DNA of 64,000 bases from Pantoea sp. A4. GTDB lineage: Bacteria > Pseudomonadota > Gammaproteobacteria > Enterobacterales > Enterobacteriaceae. Within the stretch, counting starts at the first letter, position 1. Each line of letters starts with the position of its first letter. The stretch lies in assembly GCF_000295955.2 (NCBI RefSeq), contig NZ_ALXE01000047.1, positions 1 through 64,000 on the forward strand. The letters are read 5' to 3'. The notes beneath the pieces are model-generated. The model saw nothing but the letters and a program-made list of their open reading frames with translations. It did no database searches and had not been told where the DNA came from. Of the stretch, positions 33,971 through 42,798 are shown in pieces. Made by a program: the position numbers and the translations under genes.

Positions 33971-34792
33971 ATGCCTGCTTTGACTACCACTTTTCGTCGC
34001 CTTGCTCTGGCCAGCGCTGCTGTGTTAACGCTGGCTTCAGCCAATCTGAGTTATGCAGCCGATGCCGTGCGCACCATTAAAATTGCCACTGCCGCTGAAT
34101 CTAAACCGCTCTCCTGGGGCGCGATTGGTGTCGAGCCGCAGGGCTACGAGCCAGACGTGTTACGTGCCATCAATGCGAAACTGCCACAGTACAAATTTGT
34201 GATGGAAGGCGCAGCGGATATCGCCCAGGAGACCGGTCTGGTCACCGGTAAATATGACATCGCTACCGGCGGCTATTACAAAGCGCCTGCGCGCAGCAAA
34301 CAGTTCCTGATCCCGGACAGTCCAATTGGGGCAAGCCTGATGAAGATCTACAGCCGCAAAGACAGCAACATCAACGGCATGAAAGATCTGGTGGGCAAAA
34401 ATATTGTTCCGGTGACGGCGGGTGGCGGCGTGTACAAGTTTGTCATGCAGTGGCAGCAGGAAAACCCGAACGATAAAGTGGATATCAAGGCCTCCAGCGC
34501 CGGTATTCCTTATCCGGATCGCCTGAAAGAGGTTCAGAGCGGTAAATATGACGCGCTGATTCTGCCTTCAAATCTGGGTGAGCAGACGGTAATTGATAAC
34601 CAAAAACTGGATATCAAGGCCAGTGAGCCGGTCTCCATCAACAACACCTATGTGCTGATCCACAAATCTGATGAAAACAAAGTGTTGAGCGAAGATATCA
34701 ACAAGGCACTGCAACAGCTGAAAGCCGACGGCACCCTCGACAAACTGTCGCAAAAATGGTTTGGCGAAGATGTGGTTAAGTACATGAAATAA
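33971..34792 (+). CDS. Amino-acid ABC substrate-binding protein
   Basis: 273 residues. Signal peptide to SYAA, then IKIATAAESKPLSWG and GYEPDVLRAINAKLPQYKFVMEG, the family-3 solute-binding start. Features such as YDIATGGYYKAPARSKQFLIPDSPIGASLM resemble cystine/S-compound binders (TcyJ/K type). Periplasmic. The ligand could be cystine, a modified cysteine or another sulfur amino acid; not proven. Confidence 0.88.
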   Translation: MPALTTTFRRLALASAAVLTLASANLSYAADAVRTIKIATAAESKPLSWGAIGVEPQGYEPDVLRAINAKLPQYKFVMEGAADIAQETGLVTGKYDIATGGYYKAPARSKQFLIPDSPIGASLMKIYSRKDSNINGMKDLVGKNIVPVTAGGGVYKFVMQWQQENPNDKVDIKASSAGIPYPDRLKEVQSGKYDALILPSNLGEQTVIDNQKLDIKASEPVSINNTYVLIHKSDENKVLSEDINKALQQLKADGTLDKLSQKWFGEDVVKYMK

Positions 34793-34859
34793 GGCGTTCT
34801 ATCGCTTTAAACGTCAGGCCTGCGGGCACGGCTGAATATTTTGTCTGGAGTGTTTTAAC

Positions 34860-35567
34860 GTGAATCTTACGCTAATGATTCCCGAGCTGCTTGCGGCATT
34901 ACCGCTGACGCTCGCCATTGTTTTTGTCGCCCTGATTGCAGGTTTTATGCTGGCCCTGTTAGCGACAACCTTTCGCGTGCGTCGGGTACCGGTGATCAGC
35001 CAACTGGCGGACCTTTACGTCTCCTATGCCCGCAGCGTGCCGGTAGTGTTGCAGTTGTTTGTCGCGTTTTATGGCCTGCCGCTGGTGGCAGGTCTGTTTG
35101 GCGTCGAGGATTTTCTCTCCGCGACCGTGGCTTCGATGGTGGGTTTGAGTCTCTATCACGGCGGCTACTTATCAGAAGTGATGCGTCCGGCCTACCTGGC
35201 GGTAGAGCGGGGCCAACATGATGCGGCGGATAGTCTTGGCTACGGTTTCTGGCGCAAGCTCACCAGGGTGATTGTGCCGCAGGCGCTGCACATTGCCTTA
35301 CCGGGCTACGGTAACGCGATCATTTACCTGATCCACAACGTGGCGCTGGTGATGTATATCGGCGCGGCAGACGTGATGGCTACGGCACACCTGATTATGG
35401 AACGCGCCTACAACCAATATCAGTTCGGTACTTATCTGGTGCTGGCGGTGATCTATTCACTGCTGTGTCTGATTGCGTGGCTGATTGTGCGCGCCTTTGA
35501 GCGCCGGGCCGGTCGTTTCACACAGAAAAGCGCGGCGGCAAAAGCCCCGTTAATGCCAAATATCTGA
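34860..35567 (+). CDS. Amino-acid ABC permease, subunit 1
   Basis: 235 residues, about five TM segments, with the HisMQ EAA loop EVMRPAYLAVERGQHDAADSLGYGFWRKL and VPQALHIALPGYGNAIIYL. GTG start at 34860 after TGGAG. Pairs with the next gene as a heterodimeric channel. Confidence 0.9.
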   Translation: MNLTLMIPELLAALPLTLAIVFVALIAGFMLALLATTFRVRRVPVISQLADLYVSYARSVPVVLQLFVAFYGLPLVAGLFGVEDFLSATVASMVGLSLYHGGYLSEVMRPAYLAVERGQHDAADSLGYGFWRKLTRVIVPQALHIALPGYGNAIIYLIHNVALVMYIGAADVMATAHLIMERAYNQYQFGTYLVLAVIYSLLCLIAWLIVRAFERRAGRFTQKSAAAKAPLMPNI

Positions 35568-35574
35568 CAGGAGC

Positions 35575-36273
35575 ATGACCATGTTTGATTCTTCTCTGCT
35601 GCTGGAAGATTTCTGGAGCATTCTGGATGCGGTACCCGTCACGCTGGCGATGGCGGTGACGATCTTTATCTGCGCCACGCTGTTGGGTGGGCTGCTGGCT
35701 TTTATCGAGCACAAGCGTATTCCGCTGCTGCGTCAGGCGGTACTGGCCTACAAAATTGCCTTTAAAGGCGTGCCGATGGTGGTGGTGATTTTCCTGGCTT
35801 ATTACGGCCTGCCGGCGGCGTTACAGTTCTTCGCAACGCAGTTTGGGGTGGCGGTCAATGCCCACTCCATGCCGAACTGGGTGATCATTATTGTGGCGCT
35901 GAGTGCCTGCGTGGCGGCGTTTCAGGCGGAAGTGGTGAAAGGGGCATTGAACGCGTTTGATAAAGGGCAGGCAGATGCGGCCTATGCCTTTGGTTACAGT
36001 GGCTGGCAGCTATTCCGCCGGGTGTTGTTTCCACAAATCATCGTGTCGGCGATCCCCGATTTAGCCAATGCGTTTATGGTGATCATGAAGGCGCTGTCGC
36101 TGGCGTTTGCGATTGAGGTGGTGGATATCTTCGCGCAGGCACAGCTCACCGCCGCGCTGAACTTTTACTACCTTGAGGCCTTTGGCGTGGCCGTGGTGTT
36201 CTATATGGTCATCGCGTGGGTGGTGACTAAAGTGGCCGATAAAATCGAATCCGCCTTGCGAGTGCGCACCTGA
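35575..36273 (+). CDS. Amino-acid ABC permease, subunit 2
   Basis: 232 residues, five TM segments. EAA loop EVVKGALNAFDKGQADAAYAFGYSGWQLFRRVLFPQIIVSAIPDLANAF. RBS AGGAGCATG just before ATG. Last gene of the operon, ending at a strong terminator. Confidence 0.9.
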   Translation: MTMFDSSLLLEDFWSILDAVPVTLAMAVTIFICATLLGGLLAFIEHKRIPLLRQAVLAYKIAFKGVPMVVVIFLAYYGLPAALQFFATQFGVAVNAHSMPNWVIIIVALSACVAAFQAEVVKGALNAFDKGQADAAYAFGYSGWQLFRRVLFPQIIVSAIPDLANAFMVIMKALSLAFAIEVVDIFAQAQLTAALNFYYLEAFGVAVVFYMVIAWVVTKVADKIESALRVRT

Positions 36274-36296
36274 TTCGGCTCGTGACGCCACACTCT

Positions 36297-36324
36297 GCCC
36301 GAGCCGATGCTCGGGCTTTTTTTT
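36297..36324 (+). terminator. Intrinsic terminator of ABC operon
   Basis: GCCCGAGC-CGAT-GCTCGGGC followed by eight T residues. Confidence 0.95.
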
Positions 36325-36387
36325 CAGTGCATCATGGCGATGGGCCTTTTAAAATGGCGGCTATCGCACCTTCAGGGAAGTAAGATT

Positions 36388-37362
36388 ATGAGCGCATTAA
36401 ACGATCTGGACCTGCGCCAGCTTGAGGCCTTTGCGGCAGTGATTGCCGCAGGCAGCGTCACGGCAGCGGCAAAAACGCTGAAACGTTCGCAGCCCATGGT
36501 GTCCCGGCAGATTCAGGAACTGGAGCAGTCTCTGGGCTATGCGCTGTTTATGCGTAACGGGCCGCGCATTCATGCCACTGAACAGGCGCTGCAACTGCAT
36601 CAGTATGTACACAAAGCGCTGCTCTCCCTGGAACAGATTCGACAGCAGGCGCTAGAGATTGGCGTGCAGCAACATCGTCCGCTGCGTATTGCAGCGACGC
36701 CCGCCCTGGCCGCAGGATTATTACCCCGCGCGCTGGCGCTGCTGGCAGACCAGGGGTTGCAGAACAAAGTCCAGATTGTGAATGAATCGGCCGAGCAGAC
36801 CGCACATGCGGTGATCACGGCGGATGCGGATGTAGGCCTGTGTAGTTTGCCCCTTGAACACCACGCTTTCGAACTGCACTGGATTGGTGAGTCTCGCTGC
36901 GTGGTGGCGCTGCCACAGGAGGATGCATTGGCTGCGCAGTCGCAATTGACGCTGGCGTGCCTCGCCGGGCGCAGGCTGGTTGCACCGCTTGATCCCCTGC
37001 GTTTGCGCGGACGCTTTGCCAAAGTGTTGAAAAAGCTGAACGTGGCGCCGCACGAGATGATCGAAACCAACGCCTCGGCCAATATTCTTGCCTGCGTACG
37101 TGCCGGACTCGGCGTCGCTATTCTGGAGCCGGTCACCGCATGGGGCATGCCGCTGGAAGGCGTTGCTATTCGACCGTTGGTAGAAGTTGTGCCTTATTTC
37201 TTTGGCGTTATCACCCCACAAGGACGTCAGCTGTCGCCCGCCGCGCAGGCCTTGATCAGCGCGCTGAATACCGCCGCCCAGGAGATGCTGCCTGACTTTG
37301 TCTGCTTACCCGGTTCAGAGCACCCGCGCGTTATGCGGCTGCTGAATCAGGATGAAGCCTGA
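36388..37362 (+). CDS. LysR-family regulator
   Basis: 324 residues. HTH: LRQLEAFAAVIAAGSVTAAAKTLKRSQPMVSRQIQELEQSLGYALF; effector domain: LRIAATPALAAGLLPRALALL. Start ATG 36388 with AGGGAAG; the upstream frame overlaps the terminator. Same direction as, and right after, the ABC operon, so it is the natural candidate for controlling it. Its ATG is separated from the operon by a strong terminator, so it has its own promoter. Confidence 0.88.
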   Translation: MSALNDLDLRQLEAFAAVIAAGSVTAAAKTLKRSQPMVSRQIQELEQSLGYALFMRNGPRIHATEQALQLHQYVHKALLSLEQIRQQALEIGVQQHRPLRIAATPALAAGLLPRALALLADQGLQNKVQIVNESAEQTAHAVITADADVGLCSLPLEHHAFELHWIGESRCVVALPQEDALAAQSQLTLACLAGRRLVAPLDPLRLRGRFAKVLKKLNVAPHEMIETNASANILACVRAGLGVAILEPVTAWGMPLEGVAIRPLVEVVPYFFGVITPQGRQLSPAAQALISALNTAAQEMLPDFVCLPGSEHPRVMRLLNQDEA

Positions 37363-37365
37363 TAC

Positions 37366-37755
37366 TTAAGTGACGTTGTCACTATTTGCTGTGTTGATAT
37401 AGCGCTCCATACCGCTTATCAATGCATCGAATACGGTTTTGCACGCCGGATTGCTGCGCAGATCCTCATGCATGGTGACCCAGGTGGGGAATTGCAGACT
37501 GAACAGCGTGGGCAGCACGCGGATGAGTTCGGGGTTTTGTCGTGCTAGCCCCGCCTTGCACATACCGATGCCTGCTCCCGCACGGATCAGGGCCAGATGC
37601 GCAAGGTCGCTATTGCTGCGCAACGTAAACATATCGGGCTGCAATTGTGGCCAGCGGCGGCTGATGCTGCGGATAAAATGTGTTTCCTGATCATAACCAA
37701 TCACGCTATGTCCGCGCAGTGCTTCCCAGCTCTCTGGGGGCGGGCCGTAGCCGCT
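37366..37755 (-). pseudogene. LysR regulator, C-terminal fragment only
   Basis: About 125 residues match the second half of a LysR effector domain (YGPPPESWEALRGHSVIGYDQETHFIRSI; LRSNSDLAHLALIRAGAGIGMCKAGLA; ending DALISGMERYI). The HTH and first half of the effector domain are missing. Upstream of about 37755 the frame continues into sequence that belongs, on the other strand, to an epimerase remnant. So the gene was cut by a deletion. The stop codon is 3 bp from the preceding LysR's stop. Confidence 0.8.
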
Positions 37756-37767
37756 GAACAGCGGGCC

Positions 37768-38424
37768 TGCGTAATGCTCCCCGGCACGGTCTATAACTTT
37801 GATCCCCACAATTCACCCTACATCAAGGAACAGGCGGCACAGCAGCCGAAAACGCGCAAAGGTAAGATTAGAGTAACGATGGAGCAGCGGCTCCAGCAGT
37901 TTGCTGATGCAGGCGGGAAAGCCATCGTGGTACGTGCCGGGGACTATTTTGGTCCAGGCGCTGGCAACAGCTGGTTTGCTCAAGGCCTAATCAAACCGGG
38001 CAAGCCGGTGCGAAAGATTTATAATCCCGCACGTCCCGGCATTGGGCATCAGTGGGGATATCTGCCCGATGTGGCGGCGACCATGGTGCAAGTACTGGAA
38101 CAACGCCAACGGCTGGACAATTTTACCAACCTGCATATGGCCGGGCACTGGGATGCGGATGGTCGCCAAATGGTGACAATGATTCAGCAGTTTACCCAGC
38201 AGCAGGGTTCGGCTGCACCCATTGTCTCTTTTCCCTGGTGGCTCATCTCTCTGATGGCCCCGTTCAACCTGACGCTGCGTGAGATGCTAGAGATGCGCTA
38301 TTTGTGGCAGCAACCGCTGCGCCTCGATAATACCCGGCTCATAGAAATGTTGGGTGCAGAGCCACATACCCCGCTAGAGCAGGCGGTAAATGACACTTTG
38401 AACGGTTTGGGGTGCGGGATTTAA
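37768..38424 (+). pseudogene. NAD-dependent epimerase/reductase, N-terminally truncated
   Basis: From about VMLPGTVYNFDPHNSPY onward (37771) the frame matches the later part of an extended SDR epimerase: RKGKIRVTMEQRLQQ, AIVVRAGDYFGPGAGNSWF, GYLPDVAATMVQVLEQR, ending at 38424. The N-terminal Rossmann half (roughly 100 residues with the GxxGxxG motif) is absent. The open frame extends back to 37597 but only through antisense of the LysR fragment. Probably inactive. Confidence 0.8.
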
Positions 38425-38576
38425 GGTTCTTTACTTTCGCATAGCTTAGCTCATTTGTTTCTGCCATAACGTGAATGGTATTCTTGGCCACCAAAAAATT
38501 ATTAACTTGTTGATATGCCTCTATACCTTTCAACTATTTACTACTAAAGCCGATATCGGCGAAGGAGGAATGGGTT

Positions 38577-38720
38577 ATGTACTCAAAACGCGATATTTCA
38601 ACAATGAAGAACATGACAATTGCCGAACGCAAAGCTGAATCTATGCGTCAACTTAAGGCATCTTTCTCAGCAGCTGCTCGTAATGGAACACTACGTTCCC
38701 GAGAGTCAACGCAAAGCTGA
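38577..38720 (+). CDS. Small basic protein, 47 residues
   Basis: ATG 38577 has a near-perfect Shine-Dalgarno AAGGAGGA (38562-38569) seven bases upstream, and a strong terminator follows the stop by 15 bp. The product begins MYSKRDISTMKNMTIAERK, continues with AESMRQLKASFSAAARNG and is rich in Lys/Arg/Ser, mostly helical, without a membrane segment. Family not recognised; a stress-type or ribosome/DNA-associated small protein would fit. An overlapping ATG at 38570 in another frame gives only 18 codons. Confidence 0.7.
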   Translation: MYSKRDISTMKNMTIAERKAESMRQLKASFSAAARNGTLRSRESTQS

Positions 38721-38735
38721 TCTAACTCCTCCGCC

Positions 38736-38760
38736 AAAACCCGTTTTAGCGGGTTTTTTT
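38736..38760 (+). terminator. Intrinsic terminator of the small ORF
   Basis: AAAACCCG-TTTTAG-CGGGTTTT followed by TTT; strong. Confidence 0.92.
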
Positions 38761-38854
38761 GGCCTCGTTATCTCTTCAATCCGAAAAACTCACCGTTCAA
38801 CAGGCACTTTTCCCTCAGGCTGATACACTTAGCGGCGCAAACTGAGGAGGCGTA

Positions 38855-39814
38855 ATGAAATTTGGTTTTGCCTGTAAGTATTTGAATTCCGCGCTACAAC
38901 AGCCTTTCCCGTTTAAGGGAACCACGCGCACCCGCTTTCTTGCGCTCGACCATGCAGCGCGGGTTAGCGCCATTGCGCCGCTGGCGCAAAATAACCTGTT
39001 ACAGCTGGAAAATGTGCTGCGTGAACTGGCTCTGCTGCCGCCAGCGCTGCGGATGATGCGTATCGGCAGCGATTTATTGCCGTTATATACCGTGCCGGAA
39101 GCGGGGCCGGTGTATCAGGAACTGATGCCAGATTTGCTGCCGCTGTTTACGCGCTGCGGTAATCTGGCGCGTGAGCAGTGGATCCGCCTCTCTTTCCACC
39201 CTGGACAATATACGGTTCTGGCATCAGACAACCCGGATGTTGTGACGCGTGCGCTGGAAGATGTGGAGTATCACACGCTGTGCGCACGTTGGTTGGGATA
39301 TGGGCGTGCATTTCAGGATTTCAAAATCAATATTCATATGAACGGCAAGGCGGGTTTTGCCGGATTTGCCCAGGCATTTGGTCGTTTAAGCCCGGAAGCG
39401 CGGCTGATGCTGACCGTAGAAAACGATGAAGTGTCTTGTTCGCTGGATGATGTCCTTCAGGCGCAAAAGCTCTGCCCGATTGTGCTGGATATTCACCATC
39501 ATTGGGTTAAAGAGAACGCGTTTATTCGACCTGATGATGCGCGCATTGAACAAGTGATCGCCTCGTGGCGCGGCGTACGGCCGGTGTTGCACTATTCGAT
39601 TTCTCAGGAAGGGCTGATCCCGACAGAAGGGTATCCTGACCAGGAGATGCTGGGGTTATCTAAAGCCAAATTGCGTGCCCATTCGGATTACTATTTCAAT
39701 CCGACGCTCAACGACTGGGCGCTCTCTTTCCGCCAGTTTGACCTGATGTGTGAGGTGAAAATGAAAAATATCGCCAGCACGCAGCTCTATTACCATAGCC
39801 TGCAACAGGCTTGA
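38855..39814 (+). CDS. uvsE: UV damage endonuclease UvdE/UvsE
   Basis: 319 residues. TIM-barrel nuclease: N-terminal KFGFACKYLN, RIGSDLLPLYT, metal/His sites in RLSFHPGQYTVLASDNPDVV, VENDEVSCSLDDVL, VLDIHHHWVKE, and LHYSISQEG. Incises DNA 5' of UV photoproducts, independent of UvrABC. Excellent RBS GAGGAGG. Length matches bacterial UVDE. Not part of an operon. UvsE is patchily distributed among enterics. Confidence 0.93.
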   Translation: MKFGFACKYLNSALQQPFPFKGTTRTRFLALDHAARVSAIAPLAQNNLLQLENVLRELALLPPALRMMRIGSDLLPLYTVPEAGPVYQELMPDLLPLFTRCGNLAREQWIRLSFHPGQYTVLASDNPDVVTRALEDVEYHTLCARWLGYGRAFQDFKINIHMNGKAGFAGFAQAFGRLSPEARLMLTVENDEVSCSLDDVLQAQKLCPIVLDIHHHWVKENAFIRPDDARIEQVIASWRGVRPVLHYSISQEGLIPTEGYPDQEMLGLSKAKLRAHSDYYFNPTLNDWALSFRQFDLMCEVKMKNIASTQLYYHSLQQA

Positions 39815-39819
39815 GAAAC

Positions 39820-39839
39820 AGCCCGGCCAGCGCCGGGCT
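39820..39839. terminator. Hairpin between convergent uvsE and tenA-like genes
   Basis: AGCCCGGC-CAGC-GCCGGGCT, perfect 8-bp stem. Tail T-content is low on both strands (TGTTTCTC on minus). Confidence 0.55.
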
Positions 39840-39846
39840 CACGCTA

Positions 39847-40485
39847 TCAGGCATACGCCGCATCAAAGAATTGTTCTTCGAGAACCACGGCACGTTTGAA
39901 GAAAGCTTCGCAAATATCTGGCGCGTTCGGCCCGGTGCGATCCAGCTCGCTGCGAATAAACGCAACAAAGGCATTGAAATCCGGGTTGTCGTGAAGCGTC
40001 ACCCATTCTGCATAAATGAAATTTTCCGGCAGGGGCTGCGGTGCAGCCGATGCCCACTCGTAATAGAGCCACTCCGCCACGTTGAGCACGCTCAGGATCA
40101 CCGGATAAGAGCCGGTGGCCGCCGCTTCACGCATGATCGCTTTGAAACCTGCGGTGGGGGCGGTATCAGGGTTCTTCGCCGCTTCTGCTTCGTTAATGCC
40201 CAGTGCAGCAAAGGCGCGCTGGAAGTAGGTATCTTCATCCGAGGAGATCATGCCCGCAAAGCGACCAAAGCGTAACCGGGCTTCCAGCGTATCCGCCTGA
40301 GTGATGGCCGCCCCGATCAACACCAAAAAGCTATCAAGAAACCGGTAGTCCTGAATCAGATAGTTTTTCATTGCGGCATCAGGTACTTCTCCGGCATACA
40401 GAGCGGTAATAAAGCGGTGGTTAACGGCATTTTCCCAGGTGGGTTGTGAGATGGCGCGCAGGTGATCGGTGAAACGTCCAGTCAT
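39847..40485 (-). CDS. tenA: TenA-family protein (thiaminase II/PqqC fold)
   Basis: 212 residues, all-helical. Conserved elements: PTWENAVNHRFITALYAGEV, YLIQDYRFLDSFLVLIGAAI, FIYAEWVTLHDNPDF, and the C-terminal Glu in FFKRAVVLEEQFFDAAY. The active-site Cys of classical TenA (before the central Tyr pair) seems replaced: the region reads ILSVLNVAEWLYYEWAS, and the only Cys lies near the C-terminus. This puts it in the Cys-less TenA_E-type group, whose pyrimidine-salvage activity may differ. RBS AAGGGAAT. Confidence 0.85.
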   Translation of the reverse strand: MTGRFTDHLRAISQPTWENAVNHRFITALYAGEVPDAAMKNYLIQDYRFLDSFLVLIGAAITQADTLEARLRFGRFAGMISSDEDTYFQRAFAALGINEAEAAKNPDTAPTAGFKAIMREAAATGSYPVILSVLNVAEWLYYEWASAAPQPLPENFIYAEWVTLHDNPDFNAFVAFIRSELDRTGPNAPDICEAFFKRAVVLEEQFFDAAYA

Positions 40486-40528
40486 GTTATTCCCTTGAGG
40501 TGTAGAGTGCAGGTGCGAAATTTTTATA

Positions 40529-41128
40529 TCACAGGTGTTTTTGCGCCGCCAGCAGGGTACGCCAGTCGCTATTTTTTAACGCGCGACAGAACGGGGCGAC
40601 CTGTTGGTGTACGTGAGCAAACAGCGTTTCATCACTCATGCTGTCGGCTTCCGCCTTGGGGTCATAATTTTGATCATAACCGTCGAACAGGTAGCGATAG
40701 AGACGACTGAGTGAACGACGCGTCTTTCGCGTGAAGCGGGTATGCGAAAGATCCAGTAAATAATCGTCGAAACGAAACAGCAAATTCATCAGCACAGCAC
40801 GATTGCGCGTGTCGAGAATAAAGCCCAGCTCTCGCCGTAACCACAGCGTGGCGGCTAAATTGTCATCCAGCTCGGCAATTTGCTGCTCTTGCAGAAACTT
40901 ATCCAGGTAACAGGCCAGTTCATGCTCATCTGGCGGGCAATCGAAATTCAGCGAAGCCAGAATCAGCAGATTATCGCCCGGATTGTCCTGGCTGAGTTGG
41001 GCTTCCGCCCAGCCGGTAATGGCCTGATTATCTTCGGCCACGCGTTCGGATAAATAGCACTGATCAAAACGTCGAATGGCCAGCAATGCCTGAAGCTCTT
41101 GCACCGCAACAGAATGTAGCGTCGTCAT
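40529..41128 (-). CDS. Uncharacterised soluble helical protein
   Basis: 199 residues, family not recognised. No signal peptide or TM helix. Mostly helical and acidic, with an N-terminal QELQALLAIRRFDQCYLSERV and a basic stretch TRFTRKTRRSLSRLYRYLFDGYDQNYD. Lies 43 bp upstream of the TenA-like gene on the same strand, so the two could be co-transcribed. Typical codon use suggests a genuine gene. Confidence 0.65.
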   Translation of the reverse strand: MTTLHSVAVQELQALLAIRRFDQCYLSERVAEDNQAITGWAEAQLSQDNPGDNLLILASLNFDCPPDEHELACYLDKFLQEQQIAELDDNLAATLWLRRELGFILDTRNRAVLMNLLFRFDDYLLDLSHTRFTRKTRRSLSRLYRYLFDGYDQNYDPKAEADSMSDETLFAHVHQQVAPFCRALKNSDWRTLLAAQKHL

Positions 41129-41461
41129 TTAATACCCACTGTTTAAAATCCTTTTAACGTCATTCAGGGGAGCACATCAGTTACGCTTAGCGCTGGTTTC
41201 CTGCCACAGGCAGTTTTGGTGCCCGCGCCTGATGCCATGCCTCCCTTATAGCAAAAAATACCGCCCCTGTGGTAGCCCGTCACCGCGTTATAACCTTGTT
41301 GGCATTGGTAAGACTATTTTCATAGTTAGCCTGCAAATCCTGTTGTGTGATTCTGCTTTTCTACTTACGCCTGTCCCGGTATTGCGACCACTCTATGCCG
41401 GATTCTATGCCAGAAAACCGCCGCTTTGCAGGCCGGGAACAGGTTCTACGGAGAGAAGCTG
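41129..41461. other. 333-bp divergent intergenic region
   Basis: Promoters of the minus-strand unknown gene and the plus-strand monooxygenase operon must lie here. A possible rightward promoter is TTGGCA (about 41303) with a 16-base spacer to CATAGT. No gene or RNA seen. Confidence 0.35.
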
Positions 41462-42787
41462 ATGAGCAAAAAAATCCTAAAACTCGGTCTGATGTTACAG
41501 GGCGCTGGCGGTCACATGCATAGCTGGCGTCATCCCAAAGCGCCAGCGGATGCCAGCGTCAATATTCGCTATTTCACCGGGCTGGCGCAGCAGGCAGAGG
41601 CCGCAGGTTTTGCCTTCCTGTTCGTGGCAGATGGGCTGCATATCAATGAAAAATCACTGCCGCACTTCCTCAATCGCTTTGAGCCGATTGCGCTGCTTTC
41701 CGCGCTGGCGTTGGTAACGGAAAAGATTGGCCTGGCGGGAACGGTGTCCACCTCCTACAGCGAACCCTTTACCGTTGCGCGTCAGCTTGCCACGCTGGAT
41801 AACATCAGCGGAGGTCGCGCTGGCTGGAATGTGGTCACCACACCGCTGGAGAGTGCTTCCGGCAACTTTGGTAAAGGGCCGCTGGAACACAGCCGTCGTT
41901 ATCAAATCGCGGAAGAGTATATACATGTGGTGCAGGGGTTGTGGGACTCATGGGAAGATGATGCCTTTATTCGTGACCGCGCCAGCGGCGTATTTTTCGA
42001 TGCCACTAAGCTGCACAAGCTGAATCATCAGGGGGAATTTTTCTCGGTTTCCGGGCCGCTAAATATTCAGCGCTCGGTACAGGGGCAGCCGGTGATCTTC
42101 CAGGCTGGCGCATCTGATACCGGCATTCATCTGGCAGCGAAATCGGCGGATGCGGTGTTTACCAATGCCCGCACCGTGGAAGAGTCGCGGATTTATGCTG
42201 ATAAGTTACAGAGTCAGGTGGCCCAGAATGGCCGCCATCCCGTGGGTATTTTCCCCGGTATCACGCCGATCGTTGGCCGCACTGAAGAGGAGGCCGAAGA
42301 GAAATATCAATATCTGCTCTCGCTGTTGTCCGTGGATGATGCGCTGGCCTATTTGGGCCGCTTTTTCGACCATCACGATTTCAGCCAGTACCCGCTGGAT
42401 GAACCTTTCCCGGAACTGGGCGATTTGGGGAAAAACACCTTCCGTTCCACAACCGATGACATCAAACGCCGCGCCAAAGCGCACAATCAGACACTTCGTC
42501 AGGCGGCCTTTGAAGCCACATTGCCGCGCGGTGAATTCTTTGGCACGCCTGAACAGGTAGCTGACACCTTTATTCGCTGGGTCGAGGATGGCGGGGCCGA
42601 TGGCTTTATCATCAGCGGGCCGGTGCTGGCCGAAGCGCTGGATGATGTGATTGAGCTCGTGTTACCGATTCTGGCCGAACGTGGCTATTGGCAACCTGCC
42701 AGCGCCAGCACACTGCGTGAGCGACTGGACATTCCGTTCAAACGCAACCGTTACCAAATCGCCACGGCTGAAACACTCAAGGCATAA
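41462..42787 (+). CDS. NtaA/SnaA/DszA-family FMN-dependent monooxygenase
   Basis: 441 residues. Luciferase-like (LLM) TIM barrel: [47 protein letters not shown], and [28 protein letters not shown] are hallmarks of the NtaA/SnaA/SoxA(DszA) subfamily. It uses FMNH2 supplied by a separate reductase, not found here. Members oxygenate dibenzothiophene sulfone, nitrilotriacetate or dimethyl sulfide. Start ATG 41462 after GGAGAG. Heads an operon with a five-part peptide-type ABC importer. Confidence 0.9.
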   Translation: MSKKILKLGLMLQGAGGHMHSWRHPKAPADASVNIRYFTGLAQQAEAAGFAFLFVADGLHINEKSLPHFLNRFEPIALLSALALVTEKIGLAGTVSTSYSEPFTVARQLATLDNISGGRAGWNVVTTPLESASGNFGKGPLEHSRRYQIAEEYIHVVQGLWDSWEDDAFIRDRASGVFFDATKLHKLNHQGEFFSVSGPLNIQRSVQGQPVIFQAGASDTGIHLAAKSADAVFTNARTVEESRIYADKLQSQVAQNGRHPVGIFPGITPIVGRTEEEAEEKYQYLLSLLSVDDALAYLGRFFDHHDFSQYPLDEPFPELGDLGKNTFRSTTDDIKRRAKAHNQTLRQAAFEATLPRGEFFGTPEQVADTFIRWVEDGGADGFIISGPVLAEALDDVIELVLPILAERGYWQPASASTLRERLDIPFKRNRYQIATAETLKA

Positions 42788-42798
42788 CAGGAAATAGC

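Noticed and set aside
38620-38823. 67-codon frame overlapping the small ORF
   Set aside because: Runs through the terminator hairpin and has no RBS; the 38577 frame is far better supported.
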